In this document: positions 24,247-32,419 of the stretch, one piece after another | Numbering within the stretch: position 1 is the stretch's first letter | Layout of the letters: every line of letters starts with the position of its first letter | NCBI GenBank assembly: GCA_937976095.1 | Contig: CALJSV010000017.1 | Span: 1-45,414, forward strand | Source of the DNA: an uncultured Clostridia bacterium | Lineage (GTDB): Bacteria; Bacillota; Clostridia; Lutisporales; Lutisporaceae | DNA length: 45,414 nt | Reading direction: 5' to 3' | The notes under the pieces: generated by a model | The model's input: only the letters and a program-made list of their open reading frames with translations | What the model was told of the DNA's origin: nothing | Databases searched by the model: none | Position numbers and translations under genes: made by a program

Positions 24247-25623
24247 ATGAAGCTTTTTAACATGCAGCTATCCAGAAAACAGTATCATAAAGTAGCTGTA
24301 GTATTGCTGGCGGCATTGATACTTACCGGCTTTTTTGCCTACAATACATACACAGAGAGAAAGCAGTATCAAATTTTCCTGCAAAACAGCTATCAAAAGT
24401 CCTTCCGGGAAATGGTGACAAATGTTGAGACTATAAAGGTGCTTTTGGATAAGGCTGAGGTAAGCGCATCTACTGTAAACAGCAACAATCTTATGACGCA
24501 GGTATGGTTGCAGTCAAATTCAGCAGCAGATAACCTGGGGCAGCTGCCTATAAGCCACTCAGCCCTTAGCAAAACAGAGAAGTTTTTAAACCAGATAGGT
24601 GACTTCTGCTACGCCATAGCTAGAAAAAATGCAGCCAATGAGGAAATGAATGATGACGAGTTTGAGAAGATTACAACCCTTAACACATACTCAGGTAAGC
24701 TACTAAATGACCTTCATGAGCTTGAGGAAAGAGTAAACCAAGGAAAGATACGCTTTGGAGCAATCAGAAAGCAAGGAAGGCTGATATTCAAAAAGACCTC
24801 AGCAAATACAATGGATGCCGACTTTGGAAGAATAGAGGAGCGCTTCAACCAATACCCGACAATGATCTATGATGGGCCCTTCTCGGACAACATAGTGGAA
24901 GGAAAGCCCGAGGGTCTCACCGGAGAAAAGATTACCTTTGAAGAGGCAATGAAAAGGGCGCGACAATTTGCAGGAGTGGGTGCTGATGCCAAGGTAACTC
25001 AGGTCAGCTCAGGCAGAGGTAAGATAGAAACCTATGGACTTGATATAGTTCAAGGAGAGAACAATGGTGGTAATATCAGTATAGACATAACAAAAAAAGG
25101 CGGCCATGTGCTATGGATGATAAATCCGAGAAATATTCCCGAAAAGAAGCTGAAAAACAAAAAAGCATCTGAAATAGCCAAAAAGTTCCTTGAGGATCAT
25201 GGCTTCAAGGATCTTACTGAAACCTACTATCTAAACAACAATAATACAACAGTTATAACCTTTATTAGAGTTGAAAAAGATGTGTTGATATATACGGATA
25301 TGTTAAAGGTAAAGGTAGCCTTAGATAACGGTCAGATCGTAGGCTTTGACTCATACCAGCACTTAATGGCAAACAAGGAGAGAGACAATCTGACACCAAA
25401 GCTAAGTGAAGAGGAAGCAAGAACAAAAATCAGCCAAAGGCTGGATATTGAAAGAGTAAAGCTAGCCATAATCCCACTACCGGGGAATAAGCAGCGCTTA
25501 TGCTATGAATTTAAAGGAAAGCATAACAACAACGACTATTTCGTCTATATAAATGCAGAGAATGGCTCAGAGGAAAGAATCCTAAGAATATTTAGCACAG
25601 AAAATGGTACGCTGACTCAATAA
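24247..25623 (+). CDS. ypeB: Germination protein YpeB
   Basis: A 458-residue protein with an N-terminal transmembrane helix (residues about 14-33, AVVLLAALILTGFFAYNTYT), a long helical region and C-terminal PepSY-type domains (KITFEEAMKRARQFAGVG, then KASEIAKKFLEDHGFKDLTE and LSEEEARTKISQRLDIERVK). YpeB and SleB stabilise one another in the dormant spore, and YpeB is processed during germination. ATG 24247 directly follows AAGGAGGG that overlaps the sleB stop region. The sleB-ypeB order is conserved in spore formers. Confidence 0.94.
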   Translation: MKLFNMQLSRKQYHKVAVVLLAALILTGFFAYNTYTERKQYQIFLQNSYQKSFREMVTNVETIKVLLDKAEVSASTVNSNNLMTQVWLQSNSAADNLGQLPISHSALSKTEKFLNQIGDFCYAIARKNAANEEMNDDEFEKITTLNTYSGKLLNDLHELEERVNQGKIRFGAIRKQGRLIFKKTSANTMDADFGRIEERFNQYPTMIYDGPFSDNIVEGKPEGLTGEKITFEEAMKRARQFAGVGADAKVTQVSSGRGKIETYGLDIVQGENNGGNISIDITKKGGHVLWMINPRNIPEKKLKNKKASEIAKKFLEDHGFKDLTETYYLNNNNTTVITFIRVEKDVLIYTDMLKVKVALDNGQIVGFDSYQHLMANKERDNLTPKLSEEEARTKISQRLDIERVKLAIIPLPGNKQRLCYEFKGKHNNNDYFVYINAENGSEERILRIFSTENGTLTQ

Positions 25624-25744
25624 TCACTAAGCAAGGCATATATTACTTGAAATAAATCTCCCCAAAATGCAGAAAATAAGCTTAAGCATACAAAGGTATG
25701 CGAAGCAACTATGATATCCATGTACAAAAAGGGAGGTTATGAAT

Positions 25745-25921
25745 ATGTCAAGACATAGAGGATTGATGTCAGATACCCTTAAGTATGAAATAGCCCGTGA
25801 GCTAGGTGTAGATAATATAGTACAAAGCGAAGGCTGGGGTGGAGTTTCCTCCAGAGATTGCGGAAACATAGTAAAGAAAGCTATAGAGATTGCAGAAAGA
25901 AGCATGGCAAATCAGAGATAA
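25745..25921 (+). CDS. Small acid-soluble spore protein, alpha/beta type
   Basis: A 58-residue protein with the alpha/beta SASP pattern LKYEIARELGVD near residue 12 and GGVSSRDCGNIVKKAIEIAE near 33. These proteins coat spore DNA, change its helical form and protect it from UV and heat; they are later cut by the GPR protease and used as an amino acid source. The GPR-site consensus is present in a form close to YEIARELGV. ATG 25745 is preferred over ATG 25739 because GGAGG at 25732-25736 is 8 bases from it. The single Cys (SRDCGN) is unusual where most members have a Ser or Asn. Confidence 0.85.
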   Translation: MSRHRGLMSDTLKYEIARELGVDNIVQSEGWGGVSSRDCGNIVKKAIEIAERSMANQR

Positions 25922-25932
25922 ATTTTATAAAC

Positions 25933-25964
25933 AAAAAGGCCGGAGTGATTTCTGGTCTTTTTGT
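25933..25964 (+). terminator. Rho-independent terminator after the SASP gene
   Basis: AAAAAGGCC pairs with GGTCTTTTT (one G-T pair) around a 12-base loop, and the T tract continues. Confidence 0.82.
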
Positions 25965-25968
25965 CTTT

Positions 25969-26000
25969 GAGACTTTAGGTCTCCGAGACTTTAGGTCTCC
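25969..26000. repeat. Two exact tandem copies of a 16-base palindromic unit
   Basis: GAGACTTTAGGTCTCC occurs at 25969-25984 and again at 25985-26000. Each copy is itself a small hairpin (GAGAC/GTCTC). It lies between the SASP terminator and ddl; the purpose is unknown. Confidence 0.85.
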
Positions 26001-26133
26001 CATAAGCCACTTGTCTCCAATTCTTCCCTTTAACTGTCTTAAACATCCGACAATATGTATTGTATAATAAATATTATAAGAGTAGAATATTAATATAAAA
26101 AAGGCAATAAAGGGCTGTGAAGGGGCGAAATTA

Positions 26134-27210
26134 ATGAATGAAAAGTTGAATGTAGCTATCCTTTTTGGAGGAAGGTCAGGAGAACACGAAGTTTCACTTA
26201 TGTCAGCTACAAATGTAATTAAAGCAATGGATAAAGATAAGTATAATATATATACAATAGGAATAACTAAAGCTGGAATCTGGATGAACTACGAAGGTCC
26301 GGCTGATAAGATTCAGGATGGAAGCTGGGAGCAGGAGGCCAAAAAGCTTGACAGCAGCTCTCTCATAAAAAATCTATTTTCAAATATACTAAATGCTGAT
26401 GGGAAGAGCAGTATAGACGTAGTTTTTCCTGTACTGCACGGACCACATGGTGAGGATGGCACTGTTCAGGGCATGCTTGAGGTGCTGGGTATTCCCTATG
26501 TAGGCTGTGGAGTTATGGGCTCGGCTATCGGTATGGATAAAGAGTTTTCCAAGCTTCTTTTTAAGGCCGCAGGAATACCTATAGGTGACTACAAGGTCTA
26601 CTATAAGCACAATATTAACGGCAGTGTTCAATGTGTGGTGAAGGATGTAGAACAATGCTTTGAATATCCTGTGTTCGTGAAGCCTGTAAATATGGGCTCC
26701 AGTGTGGGAATCACAAAGGCACATGATAGGACAGAGCTTATTCAGGCGCTGATAGAGGCTTGTAAGCATGACAGAAAGGTAATAATTGAAGCCTTTGTTA
26801 ATGCAAGAGAGCTGGAGTGCTCGGTACTGGGCAATAACGAACCAATTGCTTCAGGAGTCGGCGAAATAGTTCCGAGCCATGAGTTCTACGACTATGTAGC
26901 CAAATACTTTGACGGTGATAATTCAAAGATAATTATTCCTGCCCAGCTGCCGGCAGAAAAGGCCGAAGAAGTAAGACAGCTTGCCATAAAGGCATATAAG
27001 GCTGTTGACTGCTGTGGAATGGCAAGAGTTGACCTCTTCATGGAAAAGACAACTGGACAAATACTAATAAACGAGATAAACACTATCCCCGGCTTCACAA
27101 GAATAAGCATGTATCCAAAGCTCTGGGAAGCCTCAGGATTAAACTACGGAGAACTTATAAATAAACTTATTGCGCTGGCGATAGAGAGATATAGGGAAAA
27201 GAATTTATAG
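26134..27210 (+). CDS. ddl: D-alanine--D-alanine ligase
   Basis: A 358-residue ATP-grasp enzyme that joins two D-alanines for peptidoglycan precursors. Motifs are NVAILFGGRSGEHEVSLMSA at the N-terminus, DVVFPVLHGPHGEDGTVQGM near residue 95, PVFVKPVNMGSSVGITKAHD near 185, and the metal-binding end QILINEINTIPGFTRISMYP near 315. The EHEVS serine and the NEIN pair are intact. ATG 26134 follows AAGGGGCG. A TATAAT at 26063-26068 is a possible -10 element, but no good -35 accompanies it. It is flanked by terminator-like DNA upstream and a long 7-base repeat tract downstream, so it is probably a single-gene unit. Confidence 0.95.
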   Translation: MNEKLNVAILFGGRSGEHEVSLMSATNVIKAMDKDKYNIYTIGITKAGIWMNYEGPADKIQDGSWEQEAKKLDSSSLIKNLFSNILNADGKSSIDVVFPVLHGPHGEDGTVQGMLEVLGIPYVGCGVMGSAIGMDKEFSKLLFKAAGIPIGDYKVYYKHNINGSVQCVVKDVEQCFEYPVFVKPVNMGSSVGITKAHDRTELIQALIEACKHDRKVIIEAFVNARELECSVLGNNEPIASGVGEIVPSHEFYDYVAKYFDGDNSKIIIPAQLPAEKAEEVRQLAIKAYKAVDCCGMARVDLFMEKTTGQILINEINTIPGFTRISMYPKLWEASGLNYGELINKLIALAIERYREKNL

Positions 27211-27408
27211 GGACCAGGGAATAGGGATTAGGGATTAGGGATTAGGGAACAGGGAATAGGGAACAGGGATTAGGGAATAGGGAACAGGGATTAGGGAACA
27301 GGGACGAGGGGACTGACACCTGACACCTGACACCTGTCACCTGTTCCCTCCCCCCTGACACCTGTCACCTGACACCTGTTCCCTGTCACCTGTTCCCTGA
27401 CACCTTTT
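27211..27408. repeat. About 200 bases of degenerate 7-base tandem repeats
   Basis: The first half consists of heptamers of the types AGGGATT, AGGGAAT and AGGGAAC. The second half consists of CTGACAC, CTGTCAC and CTGTTCC. The CAGGGAAC units are complementary to the GTTCCCTG units, so the two halves can fold on each other. The tract fills the whole space between the ddl stop and the ribosome binding site of the MBL gene. There are no unique spacers, so it is not a CRISPR array. Confidence 0.92.
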
Positions 27409-27428
27409 CTTTGATACGGAGGTTACAA

Positions 27429-28331
27429 ATGTCAAAATTGATTCAGATAAAAGGAAATACTTACTATATACCGGGATCCGTAAACATTGGTGTGATACGT
27501 AATGAGAAGGAGCCGGAGAAAAGTATAGTTATAGATACTGGCTTGGATGATGATGCTGCCAGAAAGCTATTGAAGATTCTTGCAGAGCATGGGATGGGTG
27601 TTGGAAGTATAATTAACACTCATTCTCATGCAGATCACTGCGGGGGCAATAGCTTTATTGCGAGCAGGACAAGCGCTAGGATATATGCAAGTGGTATAGA
27701 AAAGGCTTTTATCGAGCATACGCTGCTTGAGCCCTTCTGCCTTTTTTCAGCTCTTCCTATGAAGGAGCTGGATGTCAAATTTCTTCGTGCGAAGCCCTCT
27801 AAAGTAGAGGCTGAGCTTGAAGAAGGAGAAGCCTGCATTGACGGTGTAAAGCTTCAGATAATAGCGCTAGGGGGGCATTCTCCGGGAATGCTTGGAGTTG
27901 TTACCGAGGACAATGTTTTCTTTTTGGGAGATGCGGTTTTTTCTGAAGAAATTATCGCAAAATACGGTCTTTTATACATGACTGATGTTAAGGCCGCTCT
28001 TGAAACACTTGAGTATATTAAGACTTTAGATTATGATTATTATGTCCCTTGTCATGGTACACCTGCAGAGGATATCAGACTGGCAGCTCAGGCAAACATT
28101 GCCTCTATACGGGCAGTGGAAAGCGAGCTTTTAAAATTTTGTACAATTGCAGCAGATAGAGAAAGGTTAGTATCAAGAATAGTAGAAAAGTATAATATTA
28201 AGCTCACTGTTCCTCAATACTATCTGACGCTTTCTACTGTATCGGCATTTCTTTCCCATATGACTGATGCGGGAAAGCTTGAAATGGTTTTCGATGAAAA
28301 CAGACTCAAATGGCATAGAATAATAGATTAA
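27429..28331 (+). CDS. MBL-fold metallo-hydrolase
   Basis: About 300 residues. The metal-binding motif THSHADHCGG is at residues 64-73 (His65, His67, Asp69, His70), and further ligands are likely in LGGHSPGMLGVV, FLGDAVF and VPCHGTP. The set matches glyoxalase II-like and other metallo-beta-lactamase-fold hydrolases; the C-terminal 80 residues are helical and may be a small winged-helix-like extension. ATG 27429 follows CGGAGGT; a start at 27411 would lie before that site. The substrate is unknown. The next gene follows after 18 bases, so the two are probably co-transcribed. Confidence 0.85.
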   Translation: MSKLIQIKGNTYYIPGSVNIGVIRNEKEPEKSIVIDTGLDDDAARKLLKILAEHGMGVGSIINTHSHADHCGGNSFIASRTSARIYASGIEKAFIEHTLLEPFCLFSALPMKELDVKFLRAKPSKVEAELEEGEACIDGVKLQIIALGGHSPGMLGVVTEDNVFFLGDAVFSEEIIAKYGLLYMTDVKAALETLEYIKTLDYDYYVPCHGTPAEDIRLAAQANIASIRAVESELLKFCTIAADRERLVSRIVEKYNIKLTVPQYYLTLSTVSAFLSHMTDAGKLEMVFDENRLKWHRIID

Positions 28332-28349
28332 GCAAAAGGAGATTTACAT

Positions 28350-29345
28350 ATGACAAAGGCTCTTGCATTGACTTCGGGTGGACTGGACAGTATTTTGGCT
28401 GCGAAGCTTATAGAGCAACAGGGTATAGACGTAACGGCAGTATGCTTTAAGTCAGCATTTTTTGGCTCGAAAAATGCCGAAAATATGGCACGACAAATTG
28501 GACTGAAGCTAATTGTAGTTGACTTTACAGAAGAGCATCTTGAAATGACTAAGAAGCCCAAAAACGGATATGGCAAAAACATGAACCCTTGTATAGACTG
28601 CCATGCAATGATGTTCAGGCATGCAGGCAGAATGCTTAAGGAATTAGAAGCCGACTTTTTGGTTACAGGAGAGGTATTAAACCAAAGACCTATGTCCCAA
28701 AACAGAAGAGCGCTGGATATAGTACTGGAGGAGTCAGGCTTTAGGGATAAGATCCTAAGACCTCTATGCGCTCTCAATCTACCTGAAACTGAAATGGAAA
28801 AAAACGGGCTTGTAGATAGAAGCAAGCTTATGAGTATATCAGGAAAGTCAAGAAAGATACAGATGGAGCTTGCAAAAACATTGGGAATAAAAGATTATCC
28901 GTCTCCTGCAGGAGGCTGTCTTCTTACTGAGCCACAGTTTTCGGACAGGCTCAGGGATCTTTATGATCATGGAAAGCATGCTGTTACCCCACATGATATT
29001 GAGCTTTTAAAGCTAGGCAGGCATTTTAGGCTTTCGCCAGCATCAAAGGCTGTAAGCACAAGGACCTTTGATGAATACACCGTATTAAAAGACCTTATCA
29101 AGGAGGACTATATAACCTTTGATACCACAGAGCATCATGGTTCTACAGTGGTGTTAATTTCTAATAATGGACAAAATCCAACAGAAGAAGACAAAAAAAT
29201 TGCCGCCGGGATAGCTGGCAGATATAGTAAGGGTAGAGAAATTGAAAAAGTTGTGGTAAAATATAAAAAAGGCTCAGAAACAGAATACAGTTTTCTTGAA
29301 ATAAAACCTATGACTGATGAAGAGATAAAGCAGTACTTACTTTAA
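28350..29345 (+). CDS. PP-loop ATP pyrophosphatase, tRNA-thiolation-like (MnmA/ThiI-related)
   Basis: A 331-residue protein with the PP-loop SGGLDS at residues 9-14, the block MNPCIDCHAMMF near residue 73 with two cysteines, and GGCLLTEPQFSDRLRDL near 188 with another. This layout is seen in proteins annotated as 2-thiouridylase-like or ThiI-like, which adenylate a tRNA base before sulfur transfer. It is not canonical MnmA, which has a different cysteine pair, nor ThiI, which has an N-terminal THUMP domain that is absent here. The last 100 residues are a separate domain of unknown role. ATG 28350 follows AAAAGGAG. The sulfur or selenium donor and target RNA are unknown. Confidence 0.72.
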   Translation: MTKALALTSGGLDSILAAKLIEQQGIDVTAVCFKSAFFGSKNAENMARQIGLKLIVVDFTEEHLEMTKKPKNGYGKNMNPCIDCHAMMFRHAGRMLKELEADFLVTGEVLNQRPMSQNRRALDIVLEESGFRDKILRPLCALNLPETEMEKNGLVDRSKLMSISGKSRKIQMELAKTLGIKDYPSPAGGCLLTEPQFSDRLRDLYDHGKHAVTPHDIELLKLGRHFRLSPASKAVSTRTFDEYTVLKDLIKEDYITFDTTEHHGSTVVLISNNGQNPTEEDKKIAAGIAGRYSKGREIEKVVVKYKKGSETEYSFLEIKPMTDEEIKQYLL

Positions 29346-29367
29346 ATTTGATAAGGGGGAATCAATA

Positions 29368-30279
29368 ATGGATAAAAACAAAGGCATACTACTGGAAAGT
29401 GGTACAAACGAGTTGGAAATTGTTGAGTTTACCATCGGGGATAACACCTTTGGTATTAATGTTGCTAAGGTTAGGGAAATAATGCCTTATACAAAGGTTA
29501 CTACTGTTCCTAATTCCCACCCTTGCATAAAAGGTATTTTCAAGCCTAGAGACGCTGTTATGACCGTTATTGATTTGCCGCGTTATCTAAACATAAAGCC
29601 AACAGAGGACGAAACAAAAAATCTCTTTATAATCGCAAATTTCAATAAGATATATATGGCCTTTCAGGTTCACACAGTAGTAGGTATTCACAGAATATCC
29701 TGGACTGAAATAGAAAAGCCTGATACTACGCTATATGGCGGCAGAGAAGGCCTGGCAACAGGTATCGTTAAGCTTAAGGATAAGCTGATAATAATTCTTG
29801 ACTTTGAAAAAATAATGGCAGAGATCAGCCCTCAAACTGGCATACAGATATCTGAGGTAGATAAGCTGGCAAATGTTAACAGGGTAAGCAAGCCTATTTT
29901 GATAGCAGAGGATTCAGAGCTGCTCACCAGAATGATTCTTGAAGCGTTACACAAGGCTGGTTATGCAAACGTAACTACAACATCTAACGGGCAGGAAGCC
30001 TGGGATATGCTCGAAAAGTACAAGGCGAATACCAAAGTAAAGCTTACAGACCAGGTGGCTTGTGTAATAACAGATATTGAAATGCCTCAAATGGATGGTC
30101 ATAGATTGACAAAGCAGATAAAGACTGACGATGCTCTAAGCAAGCTGCCGGTTATTATCTTCTCATCACTTATAAATGAAGACATGAAAAGAAAGGGCGA
30201 AAGCTTAGGCGCAAATGCTCAAATAACAAAGCCTGAAATAGGAAACCTCGTAGGTTTAATTGATAAGTTTGTACAATAG
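29368..30279 (+). CDS. cheV: Chemotaxis protein CheV (CheW domain fused to a receiver)
   Basis: A 303-residue protein. The CheW-like domain covers about residues 10-155 (LEIVEFTIGDNTFGINVAKV, then REIMPYTKVTTVPNSHPCIK). A response-regulator receiver covers about 175-300, with IAEDSELLTRMIL at the start, the phospho-acceptor aspartate in ACVITDIEMPQMDGH, and the conserved lysine near AQITKPE. CheV couples receptors to CheA and adapts signalling by phosphorylation. The chemoreceptor at 1659 is a potential partner. ATG 29368 follows AAGGGGG. Confidence 0.93.
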   Translation: MDKNKGILLESGTNELEIVEFTIGDNTFGINVAKVREIMPYTKVTTVPNSHPCIKGIFKPRDAVMTVIDLPRYLNIKPTEDETKNLFIIANFNKIYMAFQVHTVVGIHRISWTEIEKPDTTLYGGREGLATGIVKLKDKLIIILDFEKIMAEISPQTGIQISEVDKLANVNRVSKPILIAEDSELLTRMILEALHKAGYANVTTTSNGQEAWDMLEKYKANTKVKLTDQVACVITDIEMPQMDGHRLTKQIKTDDALSKLPVIIFSSLINEDMKRKGESLGANAQITKPEIGNLVGLIDKFVQ

Positions 30280-30295
30280 CTAAAGGGAGATGCAG

Positions 30296-30718
30296 ATGGC
30301 TAACGATACAAGCATATTTCTACGCATCCTTTCCAGCCAGACAGATATGGAAGGAAACGTGGAGAATATGGAAATATATACTGAAGGCAAGCTTAGTATA
30401 AAGGAGCACTGCAGCTATATAAGCTATAAGGAGACTGAGATATCAGGCATGGAGGGTTCCACCACCACGCTGCGGATAGCTCAGGATGAGATAACACTTA
30501 TTAGATTTGGTAGTATCAATACCAAGCTGTACTTCAAAAAGGGAACCACGACAAAAAACAAGTATGATACTCAATATGGTATTTTTGACATTGAAATATC
30601 AACAAGCTCATTGGAGGTTGTTCTATCGGAAGCAGGAGCATCTTCTATCAAGCTTGAATACACAATGAGCTTTGGAGATGGAGCAAGCTATTTTAATAAG
30701 CTTACTCTTAACTATTAG
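30296..30718 (+). CDS. DUF1934 family beta-barrel protein
   Basis: About 140 residues, mostly beta strands, with the family pattern (EGKLSIKEHCSYISYKETEI, then STTTLRIAQDEITLIRFG and EYTMSFGDGASYFNKLTLNY). DUF1934 (YwiB-like) proteins have a calycin-like barrel and no established function. ATG 30296 is preferred over ATG 30290 because AAAGGGA then stands at proper spacing. It follows cheV by 16 bases. Confidence 0.8.
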   Translation: MANDTSIFLRILSSQTDMEGNVENMEIYTEGKLSIKEHCSYISYKETEISGMEGSTTTLRIAQDEITLIRFGSINTKLYFKKGTTTKNKYDTQYGIFDIEISTSSLEVVLSEAGASSIKLEYTMSFGDGASYFNKLTLNY

Positions 30719-30732
30719 ACTTGAGTTAACTC

Positions 30733-30748
30733 GTTGTGCTAGCACAAC
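30733..30748. promoter_or_regulatory. Perfect 16-base palindrome, possible operator
   Basis: GTTGTGCTAGCACAAC is an uninterrupted dyad 115 bases upstream of the sigma-54 activator start. It could be a regulator-binding site or the stem of an RNA hairpin. No second copy was seen upstream of kdd. Confidence 0.5.
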
Positions 30749-30760
30749 AAATTAAGTTAA

Positions 30761-30819
30761 AGGCAGCAAGTTGCTACTAGCAGAAAGTTACTACTAGCGA
30801 TGGCTGCCTGTTATTTTGT
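30761..30819 (+). terminator. Possible terminator after the DUF1934 gene
   Basis: AGGCAGC (30761-30767) pairs with GCTGCCT (30803-30809), followed by GTTATTTTG. The loop is long (35 bases) and contains two copies of CTACTAG, and the T run is weak. Confidence 0.4.
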
Positions 30820-30862
30820 ACCATGTGCCGATTATTTGGCAGTAGGTAAAAGGAGTGATATA

Positions 30863-32281
30863 TTGATCCATTCTATTTTTAAGGAAAACATGGAGGAGAT
30901 CCTCGACAATATAATAGATGAGGGAATACACATTGTTGACAGCTCGGGGAGAATAGTTTACTACAACAAGTTTGCATCAGACCTTGATAATATCAATCCT
31001 GCCGAAGCGATGGGAAGACATATACTGGAAATATATCCCTCGCTTACTGAGGAAACCAGCACGATCCTGCTAGTCCTCAAAACAGGAAAGCCCATAATCA
31101 ACCATCAGCAAACCTTTAAAAATTACAGAGGGCTTCAAATCACCACTATAAACTCGACAATACCAATAAAGTCAGGAAAAAGAGTGGTTGGAGCCATAGA
31201 GATTTCCAAGGACATCACTGAGGTTAAAAAGCTCTCAGAAAAGCTTGTTGACCTTCAGGCAGAGCTCCTAAAGGATAGAAGAGCAGACAAAAAGTTTGAG
31301 GCAAATAAGGCTGTATATACCTTTGCAGACATAATTGGCACTTCAGACAATATGCTAAAGCTAAAAAAGGATGCAATGGCTGTATCGGATTCGCCATCGC
31401 CAGTAATGGTATCAGGAGAAACAGGGACAGGCAAAGAGCTTTTAGTTCATTCTATCCATAATGCAAGCGGCAGAAGAAACAAGCCCTTTATAGCCCAAAA
31501 CTGTGCAGCTTTACCTGAGACACTGCTTGAAAGCATTCTTTTTGGAACTGTAAGGGGGAGCTTTACGGGAGCAGAGACAAGGCCGGGGTTGTTTGAGCTG
31601 GCTGATGGAGGAACACTCTTTTTGGATGAGATTAACTCAATGTCTCTTACGCTTCAGGCCAAGCTTCTAAGGGTAATACAGGATGGAAATGTAAGACGTA
31701 TAGGAGATACCAAGGTAACACATGTTGATGTAAGGATAATGACAGCAATAAATATTGATCCTATGAGAGCCTTGGAGGAAAAAAGCATTAGAGACGACCT
31801 TTTTTACAGACTTAGTGTAATATCACTCAAGATGCCTTCTTTAAGGGAGCGCTATGATGATTTACCACATATGATCAAGCACTTTATTGATAAATATAAT
31901 ACCAGCCTAAAGAAAGCAATTGAGGTAGTGGAGAAGGATGTTTTAGATTTCTTTATGGTTTACCCCTGGCCCGGCAACGTACGCGAGCTGGAGCATACCA
32001 TAGAAGGAGCTATGAATATTGCAGAGGGCAAGAAAATATACAGCAGCAGTCTGCCCTACTATATGGCGGAGACATTTAAAAGGACTAAGCTTAATACACA
32101 GGAGGAAAACATAAAGCCCCTAAAGGATATGCTAGCTGATATGGAAAAGTCAGCCCTTCAGCAAGCTATACAAAAAACCGGCGGGAATATATCCCATGCG
32201 GCAGAGCTGTTGGAGATTCCAAGACAGACCCTGCAGTACAAGCTGCTAAAGTATGGGATAGTGCCGAAAAGTGGGCAGTAG
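30863..32281 (+). CDS. Sigma-54-dependent activator (PAS, AAA+, Fis HTH), RocR-like
   Basis: About 472 residues. An N-terminal PAS domain covers residues 8-120 (GIHIVDSSGRIVYYNKFASD). The AAA+ domain starts near 145, with Walker A GETGTGKELLVHS, the sigma-54 contact loop as GSFTGA in place of the usual GAFTGA, Walker B GGTLFLDEINS, and VYPWPGNVRELEHTIEGA. The C-terminal Fis-type helix-turn-helix reads GGNISHAAELLEIPRQTLQY. There is no receiver domain, so a small ligand probably controls it, as with RocR and arginine breakdown. TTG 30863 follows AAAAGGAGTGAT; a longer frame from 30800 lacks a binding site. The gene directly precedes a sigma-54 promoter and the lysine-fermentation operon, so it is very likely their activator. 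Confidence 0.9.
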   Translation: MIHSIFKENMEEILDNIIDEGIHIVDSSGRIVYYNKFASDLDNINPAEAMGRHILEIYPSLTEETSTILLVLKTGKPIINHQQTFKNYRGLQITTINSTIPIKSGKRVVGAIEISKDITEVKKLSEKLVDLQAELLKDRRADKKFEANKAVYTFADIIGTSDNMLKLKKDAMAVSDSPSPVMVSGETGTGKELLVHSIHNASGRRNKPFIAQNCAALPETLLESILFGTVRGSFTGAETRPGLFELADGGTLFLDEINSMSLTLQAKLLRVIQDGNVRRIGDTKVTHVDVRIMTAINIDPMRALEEKSIRDDLFYRLSVISLKMPSLRERYDDLPHMIKHFIDKYNTSLKKAIEVVEKDVLDFFMVYPWPGNVRELEHTIEGAMNIAEGKKIYSSSLPYYMAETFKRTKLNTQEENIKPLKDMLADMEKSALQQAIQKTGGNISHAAELLEIPRQTLQYKLLKYGIVPKSGQ

Positions 32282-32285
32282 ACTT

Positions 32286-32332
32286 TGCTTAGGGTGATGC
32301 TTATGGGTCGGCTGCTGGCTACTGGCTACTGC
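32286..32332. repeat. Short 7-base repeat tract
   Basis: CTGGCTA, CTGGCTA, CTGCTAA within the gap after the activator gene. It is a short member of the heptamer family. Confidence 0.55.
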
Positions 32333-32340
32333 TAATGCAC

Positions 32341-32377
32341 AAAAGTCATGTCGACAATAGATGTTGGCATGGCTTTT
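32341..32377 (+). terminator. Hairpin after the sigma-54 activator gene, overlapping the kdd promoter
   Basis: AAAAGTCATGTCGAC (32341-32355) pairs fully with GTTGGCATGGCTTTT (32363-32377), allowing G-U pairs, around loop AATAGAT. TGCATATTATTTTG follows. It can end transcription of the activator gene, while its 3' arm contains the -24 box of the next operon. Confidence 0.7.
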
Positions 32378-32380
32378 GCA
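32364..32380 (+). promoter_or_regulatory. Sigma-54 (-24/-12) promoter of the lysine-fermentation operon
   Basis: TTGGCAT (32364-32370), then five bases, then TTGCA (32376-32380). The GG at 32366-32367 and GC at 32378-32379 have the required spacing (11 bases from the second G to the G of GC), a match to the TGGCAY-N5-TTGCA consensus. The promoter is 40 bases upstream of the kdd start and directly follows a sigma-54 activator gene. Confidence 0.9.
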
Positions 32381-32419
32381 TATTATTTTGTTAAATAATT
32401 ATCAGGGAGGCTATTTAAT

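Noticed and set aside
25739-25744. ATG 25739 as start of the SASP gene
   Set aside because: It is only 2 bases from GGAGG; ATG 25745 has normal spacing.
27211-27408. CRISPR array
   Set aside because: Units are 7 bases with no unique spacers, and no cas genes are nearby.
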